Source of the DNA: Nitrospirota bacterium
GTDB lineage: Bacteria > Nitrospirota > Nitrospiria > Nitrospirales > UBA8639
Assembly: GCA_003696975.1 (NCBI GenBank)
Contig: RFGT01000069.1
Location: 1-39,538 of the forward strand
Direction of reading: 5' to 3'
DNA length: 39,538 bases
Shown: in pieces, positions 16,364 through 23,166 of the stretch
Layout of the letters: each line of letters begins with the position of its first letter
Position numbering within the stretch: position 1 is the stretch's first letter
Program-made: the position numbers and the translations under genes
The notes under the pieces: generated by a model
Databases searched by the model: none
What the model was told of the DNA's origin: nothing
The model's input: the letters and a program-made list of their open reading frames with translations, nothing else

Positions 16364-17362
16364 TCATCTCAACAAGAATCCCTCCTTGAGAGGGTCGTCA
16401 GGATCCAGGAGAAACTCATGACGGCCTGTGATATAGGCTCGTCCTTCCACCTCCGGAATAATCATAGACTGTTCTCCTTCACGGCACTGCTCCACAATCC
16501 TCCCGGTGAAACATGTCCCGAGAATGCTTTCAAACGTCACATCCTGATAAGGGAGAATCTGCTGGCGGGCATGGAGCAAGGCAAGATGGGCACTGACCGC
16601 TGTGCCCGTGGGAGAACGATCCAGCGCCCCATCGGCAAAGACGCACACATGGCGTCGATACACTCCTGCCTGCTGGGGAGGCCCTATCCATACAATCCCG
16701 TACAAGAATCCCAGGTCAGGCTCATGGGGATGCGTAATGGCGTGGCGCGCTGCGATAGCCTGTTTCAAGGACATGGCCGTATCTACAAGCTGCCGGGACT
16801 GCTCAGGCCGTAACTCTAACCCGCAGTCAGCAGCACGGCAAAATCCATAAAAGGCTCCACCAAATGCCAAATCATAGTGTAGGCACCCCACGCTGGGCAG
16901 ATCGATCACACAATCAAGGGCCGAGGCAAAGGAGGGCACGTTGCGAAAGGATACCTTCTGAATGTGATGCTGTTGAATCGTCGCGGTGGCCACAACCTGG
17001 CCACTTGGTGTGTCCAGCTTAACGGTAGTGGTAGGTTCCGTCCATTGGACAAGCCTCGCTTCAAGAAGTGCAGTCACCACTCCAATGATGCCATGCCCGC
17101 ACATCGTGCTGTACCCTTCATTGTGAAAGAAGAGCACGCCAAAATCTGAGGATGGCGTCGTTGGGGTGACAAGTAAGCACCCGTACATGTGTGGGTGCCC
17201 ACGCGGTTCCCACATTAAAGCCCGACGCAAATGGTCATACTGCTGCTGGCAGGATCGGCGTTTTTCCAGAATGGTGTGCCCCATGGGCTCGGGAAACCCC
17301 GAAAGGACGACCCGGAGCGGCTCACCCGCTACATGCAGGTCGAGTGTGGTGAGACGGTGCAT
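16364..17362 (-). CDS. Proline racemase-family enzyme, likely trans-3-hydroxy-L-proline dehydratase
   Basis: The proline racemase fold is clear: catalytic Cys88 in MCGHGIIG, LAFGGAFYGF (about residues 165-174), and DRSPTGTAVSA at 248-258. In racemases and 4-hydroxyproline epimerases the second site has Cys (DRSPCGT); here it is Thr252. The Cys-to-Thr change marks family members that dehydrate trans-3-hydroxy-L-proline to the cyclic imine, as in the human L3HYPDH protein. Length (332) is normal. It follows the Fe(II)/2-oxoglutarate oxygenase gene by about 27 bases on the same strand, so they are probably cotranscribed. Substrate assignment rests on the residue swap and the neighbour. Confidence 0.85.
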   Translation of the reverse strand: MHRLTTLDLHVAGEPLRVVLSGFPEPMGHTILEKRRSCQQQYDHLRRALMWEPRGHPHMYGCLLVTPTTPSSDFGVLFFHNEGYSTMCGHGIIGVVTALLEARLVQWTEPTTTVKLDTPSGQVVATATIQQHHIQKVSFRNVPSFASALDCVIDLPSVGCLHYDLAFGGAFYGFCRAADCGLELRPEQSRQLVDTAMSLKQAIAARHAITHPHEPDLGFLYGIVWIGPPQQAGVYRRHVCVFADGALDRSPTGTAVSAHLALLHARQQILPYQDVTFESILGTCFTGRIVEQCREGEQSMIIPEVEGRAYITGRHEFLLDPDDPLKEGFLLR

Positions 17363-17389
17363 GGCTTAGGCTCCACTTCACCCAGGATA

Positions 17390-18043
17390 CTAGGCATGTT
17401 CCGTCATAAACCACCCCGCGATGGAAAGCCGTCTATGCGATCCCGCGAGTGCGTCAACTCGGCACACTCGATGGAAGCGGGGTACAGTGAAGATGGCCAC
17501 GGACCCGGGTTGAGGGGCAATACAATGCGTAATCTCCAGGGTTACCGTCCCAGTAGCATCTTTTTTGGTTTCATAAATAATCAGCTCACCACCCCAGTCA
17601 GGTTCCCATCGTGAGTGCAGATAGGTCACGAGAGCTAATCGGCGACGGGGAGGCCGCTTGCCTTGCTCACGGGCATAAGCTTCATCCGTATCGTCATGGG
17701 TGGAGAGACAATCGCCCGCGCCGTAGGAGTAATAATTAAAATTGAGATGACGGCTAATAATGCCGGGAAACGATTCGATGTACTCTGCGATACAAGGAAG
17801 CGCGATCTTTTTCAACAACAAATCAGCTTCTTGTTGGGCAATGTCGGCCTTCAGCCAATTCCCACACTGAGGGAAGGCTTTCGCGACAGCAGGCATCTCG
17901 GCTAAAGCTTTCCAAGTCGCCTGCTGCATCGCCTGCTGGAATTGGGCTAACTCTTGATCCGTCCATACTTCTTCCAGCACAAGAACCGGATCCTTATGAA
18001 ATGAAAAAACTGCAGGATTGAAGTCGCGATATACCACTCTCAT
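17390..18043 (-). CDS. 2-oxoglutarate/Fe(II)-dependent oxygenase
   Basis: The jelly-roll metal site is visible: His-x-Asp in LSTHDDTD (about residues 116 and 118 from this start), distal His in PRFHRV (about 191), and the 2-oxoglutarate-binding Arg in GSHRRLSIAGWF. DWGGELIIYE and PGSVAIFTV are typical of the prolyl-hydroxylase-like group (PF13640). The enzyme couples decarboxylation of 2-oxoglutarate to hydroxylation of a substrate that sequence does not reveal. I chose the ATG at 18043; a GGAGG lies about 14 bases before it, and a GTG at 18064 is possible. The dehydratase gene follows 27 bases later, which makes proline or a related imino acid a natural guess. Confidence 0.82.
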   Translation of the reverse strand: MRVVYRDFNPAVFSFHKDPVLVLEEVWTDQELAQFQQAMQQATWKALAEMPAVAKAFPQCGNWLKADIAQQEADLLLKKIALPCIAEYIESFPGIISRHLNFNYYSYGAGDCLSTHDDTDEAYAREQGKRPPRRRLALVTYLHSRWEPDWGGELIIYETKKDATGTVTLEITHCIAPQPGSVAIFTVPRFHRVCRVDALAGSHRRLSIAGWFMTEHA

Positions 18044-18253
18044 AATACGGCTACATTCCTCCACATTTTAAGAAACCTTTAAGAAACCTGGGAGCAACAT
18101 CTCGTTCGCATGTGCTGTCCGTAACCCGTACAGCATGTTTAAGCCATAAGGGTTCGGCATCTGTCAAGAAGAATAACGAGCCAGCCCATGCACCGTGGAG
18201 CGTTGTGTCTCCAGGAGGACAGGAACAGGGTCAATTACCTGAACGCGGAACAG

Positions 18254-19399
18254 TCAGGCAAAATAGGTGCCGAATCGGTTCGCAAGAATGGTGGACAGAG
18301 GAAACGTCTCCTGCGTGATAAATCCTTGATAGGCTGCAGGATTAGTCAAAACCACATCTAGCACGCTGCACAGACCCGCCGCCGTGGTAACTTGGATGGC
18401 CGACCATGTCTTGCCAGCAATTCGCTGTGGATAAATCTTTTTGACATAATTCTCTTCCATGAGCTCTCCGTCTATACGACCGATCACCGCGACATAAATG
18501 AGCACCACATCTTGGAGAGTTTTAGGAATAGCATTTTCCAGAATCCGCTTGAGAACATCGCGCTGCTGGTTCAACTTCAGCTCATTCATGAGGAAGTGGA
18601 TCTTTTCGCAATGCCCCGGGTATCGAAGCGTCTTGTAATTCATGGTTTGGACCTTACCCGCGTAAGTATCGGCCAGCGTACCTAATCCGCCCGACGTGTT
18701 AAAGGCTTCGTAGAGTAGTCCATCCACTTCGATGGTTTCATACCCTTCTAACGGCAGCAACGGCGTTTTCACTCCTTGCTCGATGCCATAACAGATGTTG
18801 CCATATTCATTGATTAAGCCATCAGTTGACCAAGTCAGAGAGTATTTCAGCACATTACTTGGATTAACGGGGAGCGCGCCAACTCGCATCTTCACCGTCT
18901 CGACTGATTCAAAATGGCTCATCAGTGCGTTGGCAACAATGCTGATAAATCCCGGAGCCAATCCACATTGGGGAACGAACGCTTGAGCACTGCCCGCACT
19001 GATGGTCTTGACCTGCTCTGTGACCTGCACATCCTCGGTCAAGTCGAAATAATGAAGCCCCATGTCGCGAGCGACACGGGCAACAGCAGGGTTACAGTAG
19101 TAGGGAAGACTGGAGACGATTGCCTCCACCTTATGTTCTGACACATAGCAGGAGAGGGCTTGAGAGTCCGAAGCATCCAATATCACAGGATGGATAACAG
19201 GGAAGCGGTCGTGCCTTATCCGTTTGATCGCTTCTGGGTCAACATCCGCCAAATGGATGTCATACTCCTTCGTCTCCGCCAAGAGCGTAGCAATCAACGC
19301 TCCAATTTTTCCTGCACCAAGCAAAAGAAGGGTCGTCATGTCATGAGCTCTGTCCATGGGGACTGGCGTCGTAAAGAACAATGTGTCGTTACATGACAT
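18254..19399 (-). CDS. Saccharopine dehydrogenase-family protein (lysine 6-dehydrogenase or saccharopine reductase)
   Basis: The N-terminal Rossmann fold opens with TTLLLLGAGKIGALIATLLAE. The C-terminal half carries the family's strongly conserved pieces: QCGLAPGF, NVLKYSLTWSTDGLINEYGN, EAFNTSGGLGTLADTYAGKV, YKTLRYPGHCEKI, and IAGKTWSAIQVTTAAG. This architecture is shared by saccharopine dehydrogenase (glutamate-forming) and by bacterial lysine 6-dehydrogenase, both giving 2-aminoadipate semialdehyde. The two cannot be separated by eye. The real start may be one of the internal ATGs before TTLLLLGAG; the outer ATG at 19399 overlaps the upstream gene by 11 bases. Translational coupling with the VOC gene suggests one pathway. 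Confidence 0.85.
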   Translation of the reverse strand: MSCNDTLFFTTPVPMDRAHDMTTLLLLGAGKIGALIATLLAETKEYDIHLADVDPEAIKRIRHDRFPVIHPVILDASDSQALSCYVSEHKVEAIVSSLPYYCNPAVARVARDMGLHYFDLTEDVQVTEQVKTISAGSAQAFVPQCGLAPGFISIVANALMSHFESVETVKMRVGALPVNPSNVLKYSLTWSTDGLINEYGNICYGIEQGVKTPLLPLEGYETIEVDGLLYEAFNTSGGLGTLADTYAGKVQTMNYKTLRYPGHCEKIHFLMNELKLNQQRDVLKRILENAIPKTLQDVVLIYVAVIGRIDGELMEENYVKKIYPQRIAGKTWSAIQVTTAAGLCSVLDVVLTNPAAYQGFITQETFPLSTILANRFGTYFA

Positions 19400-19994
19400 C
19401 TCCCTTGACGGTTGATTGCATCAAGGCATGAGCTTGGGGTGGGGAAAATCCCTGATATCCCGCATGTCGTTCAGTCAATTCAAGCACAGAAAAGGGGGTC
19501 TCTTCGACGAGCTCGGGAGCGGTAAAAATTTGGCGTAATACCGCACCTTTCTCTCCCACAATCGATCCTGCAAAGCGTACCCCCTCCTGTTCAAGCCGTC
19601 TGACGGCCCGCTCGATGTCTTCGACTAAAACAGCCACATGATGAAGCGTGCGGTCACCGAATTTATCCACCCATCGAGGGATCACGTTCTTTTCTCCTCG
19701 TCTATCCGCATAGGCTTGATCAATAAACAGGGTAGGGAACCCTGGTGCCCGATAGACCTTGGCATACCAGTCGGTATATTCCAGTATCTCTGTATAGCAA
19801 TAGCCCAACGCCTCGAATTCCTTCGCTCGCTCATCGATCTGGTACGTACGAATGGTGATATGGTCGAGAACAGGCTTCAGGCCAATTCCCGCATGATCCA
19901 ACATGGTTTTAATGACGCGGGCGGCATGGTTTCGTGCCAAATAGTCTTGCAACAAGCGATCTACCAGAGCTTCGAGAGCTCTTCCTTGACTCAT
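19389..19994 (-). CDS. VOC-fold protein, candidate compact HGLS (2-oxoadipate dioxygenase/decarboxylase)
   Basis: The 201-residue product has VOC-fold metal sites. DHITIRTY puts His45 and Arg49 in the His-x3-Arg arrangement of HGLS (DUF1338) enzymes. HHVAVLVED (118-119) supplies the second His. LELTERHAGYQGF (171-183) has the Glu ligand in the same setting as the family's YEFVER...GF...AL segment. HGLS turns 2-oxoadipate into 2-hydroxyglutarate in lysine breakdown. Known bacterial members are about twice this length, so this is a compact, distant relative and could equally be another VOC dioxygenase. Its overlap with the lysine/saccharopine dehydrogenase gene is what supports a lysine role. 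Confidence 0.7.
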   Translation of the reverse strand: MSQGRALEALVDRLLQDYLARNHAARVIKTMLDHAGIGLKPVLDHITIRTYQIDERAKEFEALGYCYTEILEYTDWYAKVYRAPGFPTLFIDQAYADRRGEKNVIPRWVDKFGDRTLHHVAVLVEDIERAVRRLEQEGVRFAGSIVGEKGAVLRQIFTAPELVEETPFSVLELTERHAGYQGFSPPQAHALMQSTVKGDVM

Positions 19995-20372
19995 AACTCG
20001 CTCCTTTCTTCCTCCGCTCTACCCTGCTGCATATGTTGTGAGATTGTGCTGCCCTACGTGTTATTCCAACTTCGGCCGGTTTTGGATTGCTTTTTCGCTC
20101 ACAATGGCTGAGCTTCAACTCTTAGAACGATTACGTTTTCGTGTATCAACTACCAAAATAAAAATGTCTTCTGTGGCCGAATACGGACGGAATTAGTAAG
20201 GCGATCGTCCCCACCCCTCTATGCCGTGATGCTTCCCGCGTGTTAACCGTACACTCGAGAGTCTGTAATAGCAAGAGGCTTGTAATCCAAAGCTGAAGGA
20301 TTCCGCAGGCGAGGAGTTAGATTATCAATGCAGGAGGAATCGTATGCAAGTATTTCACAAGTGAGTCGTGTG
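19995..20372. other. Leader/promoter region of the VOC-dehydrogenase operon
   Basis: This 378-base gap lies upstream of the VOC gene. On the minus strand a TTGATA, 17 bases, TCTAAG arrangement (near 20110-20150) is a weak promoter candidate. On the plus strand AGGAGG at 20332-20337 stands 6 bases before an ATG at 20344 that opens only a six-codon frame (MQVFHK, stop at 20364). I see no intact gene. Confidence 0.35.
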
Positions 20373-20837
20373 CTATTCTGAAAGGGCTTGCTGTACGGCA
20401 TGGATGATTTCCCCGAAATTCGGGGGCTTCCGCAGAATGGCTTTCGCACCAGCTTTCAACGCTCGTTCCGTTTCTTCCTGATCAATGTCTCCTGTAAAAA
20501 AGATCACAGGTGGTTTGGGATCAATTGTAGCACGTTCTGCTAATGTTTCCAGAAATTCAACGCCATTGAGCACAGGCATACGGTTATCGGTGATGACAAG
20601 ATCAAAGCGCTCTCTTTCCAACGCACTTAGCGCAAGCGCGCCATTTTCAGCCTCTTCACATATATACCCTTGGGTTTCTAGCACAGCTCGAAGGGTACTT
20701 CGGACTGAAGCTTCATCGTCAACGATCAGAACGCGCCGCATCACCCCGCTTTCTGAAGGAGGAACAGGTTTGTCAAACTGAGTCGATCGCATGAGAACCA
20801 CAAGAAGATGCCTATTTTTCTCTAGAACCCCCTGCAT
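20373..20837 (-). CDS. Stand-alone response regulator receiver protein
   Basis: A single CheY-like receiver domain: acidic pair at 40-41 in VLIVDDE, phospho-acceptor Asp84 in VITDNRMP, Thr in FFTGD and Lys in ILRKPP. No DNA-binding or enzyme domain follows, so it passes a signal by protein contact. The first 32 residues before MRRVLIVDD are not part of the domain; the true start may be the ATG at 20792 or 20741, as none has a strong ribosome binding site. No kinase gene is adjacent; the nearest is at 23167-25398, which lacks a receiver of its own. Confidence 0.88.
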   Translation of the reverse strand: MQGVLEKNRHLLVVLMRSTQFDKPVPPSESGVMRRVLIVDDEASVRSTLRAVLETQGYICEEAENGALALSALERERFDLVITDNRMPVLNGVEFLETLAERATIDPKPPVIFFTGDIDQEETERALKAGAKAILRKPPNFGEIIHAVQQALSE

Positions 20838-21184
20838 GCGTCAATCACTCAAAAGAGGGGACTTCAAGCACCTAGAGCCTTTTTCTCATTATACCCATTT
20901 CGCGCGGAGAAGCCTCAAGCCATCGTACAGATAGAACCCGTATCGCGGTTCTTTTTGATCCGGGCTGCATACATATCTCACTGACTGCGCATAGGGAACG
21001 AGGGGAGCGGCTTTGGAGAAACTGGTTGCTCTATTGAGTTGATGGCGCTCTTGTATCAGATGAGTGCAGCACGACCAGCATTCGCACGTCTCAGGGAGTG
21101 CGAAACGCCTGCATTACCATGTATTCATCGCAGGTAATAGGCGAGAGAGAATGCCCCTTTTCAGAACGGAGTCGGAGCGGTCAG
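20838..21184. other. 347-bp gene-free stretch with two inverted repeats
   Basis: No protein-coding frame is credible here. Two stem-loops stand out. The one at 20933-20956 is listed separately. TTCGCAC (21081-21087) pairs with GTGCGAA (21098-21104) across 10 bases; it lies downstream of the desaturase gene but has no T-run on either side, so it is not a classic terminator. Confidence 0.35.
20933..20956 (+). terminator. Terminator-like hairpin without an upstream gene
   Basis: AGAACC (20933-20938) pairs with GGTTCT (20947-20952) and is followed by further Ts. The polarity fits a plus-strand transcript, yet the genes on both sides run on the minus strand. It may end antisense or small-RNA transcription, or be a chance structure; the stem is only 6 bp. 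Confidence 0.3.
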
Positions 21185-22039
21185 TTATGAAGCACGACGC
21201 AATTCACTCGCCAGACCGATCAAGGAGAGGCTATAGATAAGCCACTTGGACGGATCGAAATTGTACCACTTAGGACCATTTCGATAATCACTCTGATACA
21301 TGTGATGATAGTTATGATACCCCTCACCAAAGGTGATGAGCGAGATCCACCAGCTATCTCGACTAGAATCCAAGGTTCCATGGGGCTGTTTTCCCCATAA
21401 ATGACAAATGGAGTTGATGCAAAATGTGGAATTGAGGACAAAAAAGACTCGCCCGATTCCAGCAAGGAGAAAACAGCCCAATCCCCCAATCCATCCATCA
21501 TGAAGAAACCCTACGACAAACGGCAAGGCTAAACCTGACAAGACAATTGGGATGTAATAGCGGTCTTGCCACATCACGACAGGATCGCGTTTCAAACGAG
21601 ACGCAAATTTTTCATTACGATATGGATCCTTCCAGAACAACCACCCGCAATGGCTATACCAAAATCCTCGTTGCGCATTGTACGGATCTTCCTCTTGGTC
21701 ACAACGTGCATGATGGCGAATATGATCGGCTACCCATTTGAGAGCAGAATTTTCCAACGCCCATCCACCAGCAATCAACAATGCCCCCTTGACCCAATCC
21801 GGACAGGTGAAACTGCGATGAGCCAAAAGCCGGTGATACCCCACCGTGATTCCCAGGCCTGTAACAATGTACAGAATACCGAACATGGTCCAATCGACCC
21901 ACGAGTAATCATAAAAATACGCAAAGGTTGGAAGACCAATGACTGCCCCAGTCGTAACAAGACCAAATAGAATGACTGTAGGGTAGTCAAATTCATACTG
22001 CTTGAACCCGTGATAAGAGACAGATGGTGTCGCGCTCAT
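21185..22039 (-). CDS. Fatty-acyl desaturase (delta-9 type)
   Basis: This integral membrane di-iron enzyme adds a cis double bond to acyl chains, which raises membrane fluidity. The three histidine boxes are present: HRLLAH (about residues 69-74), HIRHH (about 106-110) and HNYHHMYQSDYRNG near the C-terminus. Two hydrophobic hairpins flank them (IVTGLGITVGYH upstream; PIVLSGLALPFVVGF and GCFLLAGIGRVFFVL later). GYHRLLAHRSF and DQEEDPYNAQRGFWYSHCGW are typical of the acyl-CoA/acyl-lipid group. I chose the ATG at 22039, about 12 bases after AAGGAG; an ATG at 22066 and a TTG at 22087 are also in frame. Confidence 0.93.
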   Translation of the reverse strand: MSATPSVSYHGFKQYEFDYPTVILFGLVTTGAVIGLPTFAYFYDYSWVDWTMFGILYIVTGLGITVGYHRLLAHRSFTCPDWVKGALLIAGGWALENSALKWVADHIRHHARCDQEEDPYNAQRGFWYSHCGWLFWKDPYRNEKFASRLKRDPVVMWQDRYYIPIVLSGLALPFVVGFLHDGWIGGLGCFLLAGIGRVFFVLNSTFCINSICHLWGKQPHGTLDSSRDSWWISLITFGEGYHNYHHMYQSDYRNGPKWYNFDPSKWLIYSLSLIGLASELRRAS

Positions 22040-22625
22040 GGTCTGAAAATTCTCCTTCGTGGACATAACATAATGCGGGCTTAACAAGAAGCCGCGTTCT
22101 TCTTAGATTTCTTTAGGATAACGAGCTTGGATTCTCTTCTTCCTTTGGTTACCTTCCCAGCTTTGTCTTCGCTTTGTCTTCCTGACACACAACACGTCTG
22201 CCGGTGTCCGGACTCTCTCTGCCTGCAACATGTCACGTGTTGAATATGGGCACTGAAGTTGTGCTGCTCAGCAGTTGTTCTACCCTCGTGAGAGCACGCT
22301 GAGATATACGATTCTCTGGCTCACAGGGGCTAGATCCGGGATTAGGGCTGTTCCCCAATCCCAGAGGCAGGCTATACAAACAGAATACTCGCTTGTTCCC
22401 CTATTTGTAAAGTCAAAAATTCTTGTCGAATTCCTCTAAAAAAAATTACTCTAATTTTTAAGCTTATCGGTCGTTTCCCTGGAAAAGACAAGCTATTACA
22501 GAAGGAACCCGCCGCCCGGGGAAGAGGTGTTTAAGGGAAAGGCCGGCTTCCTGTTGAATTGGCGATGCGCTTTTCTTACTACAAGGATGAGAGAGTCCCA
22601 GTGTCCGGAAGGAACCAGCTTGTTC
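22040..22625. other. 586-bp region with no gene, AT-rich centre
   Basis: This gap separates the second RRM gene from the desaturase gene; both run leftward, so the desaturase promoter should be here. The centre (about 22420-22460) is strongly A+T-rich. AGGAAC/GTTCCT forms a 6-bp stem just downstream of the RRM stop codon, near 22611-22628, with no T-run. I see no intact small gene, tRNA or matched promoter. Confidence 0.35.
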
Positions 22626-22895
22626 CTATCTGGAAAATCGGCCTTTTTCTTTAGGCCGAGCTTCATTCACGACAAGATTTCTTCCTTGAAAATCCGAACC
22701 ATTAAGCGCGGCAATGGCCTTTTGCGCCTCCTCAGGGGTGGCCATCTCAACAAAGCCAAATCCCCGCGAGCGACCGGTATAGCGATCCGTGACTACATTG
22801 GCAGATTGAACCGTCCCATGAGGAGCAAACAATTCACGCAAGTCTTGGTCTGTCGACGCATAGGGCAGGTTTCCGACATAGAGCTTTTGAGTCAC
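22626..22895 (-). CDS. Second small RRM RNA-binding protein
   Basis: One RRM domain covers almost the whole 89-residue product: RNP2 is KLYVGNL at residues 4-10 and RNP1 is RGFGFVEM around residue 46, followed by the basic tail RPKEKGRFSR. I place the start at the GTG at 22895, which has GGAGG 5 bases upstream, and not at the ATG at 22970, whose extra 25 residues match nothing in the family. It is a paralogue of the protein at 2209-2526 but lacks the Gly/Ser/Arg-rich tail. The last codons contain a GGCC-rich stem-loop followed by TTTT on the coding strand. Confidence 0.88.
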   Translation of the reverse strand: MTQKLYVGNLPYASTDQDLRELFAPHGTVQSANVVTDRYTGRSRGFGFVEMATPEEAQKAIAALNGSDFQGRNLVVNEARPKEKGRFSR

Positions 22896-23166
22896 CGCAT
22901 CCTCCAGTATAAGCAGCACGATATTGTCCAGTAGGGAAGGAGGAACATGCATGTTACGGAAGGCAGGCAAGAAGGCAAGTCAGCTTACTGTCTTCTCTGA
23001 ACTGACACGTTCCGAAAACAACCCCTTTTCTCACCAGGCAACACCGGTTTCGGGCCATTCTTAACTCGGTACCGTCATCACAGGCCCTTTCGCAATGAAC
23101 GGTGCTTCAGCCTAACATCGGTTCAGGAAAAAGATCAACCATCTTGCCATGTGCCAAAAGCCGTTT

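Noticed and set aside
20344-20364. Six-codon frame with a perfect AGGAGG
   Set aside because: Nothing downstream on that strand is coding, so it cannot be a leader peptide for a known gene; probably a chance or relic site.
22634-22659. GGCC-rich hairpin plus TTTT as terminator of the second RRM gene
   Set aside because: It lies before the stop codon (22628), so termination there would leave an mRNA without a stop; the structure more likely reflects the coding sequence.
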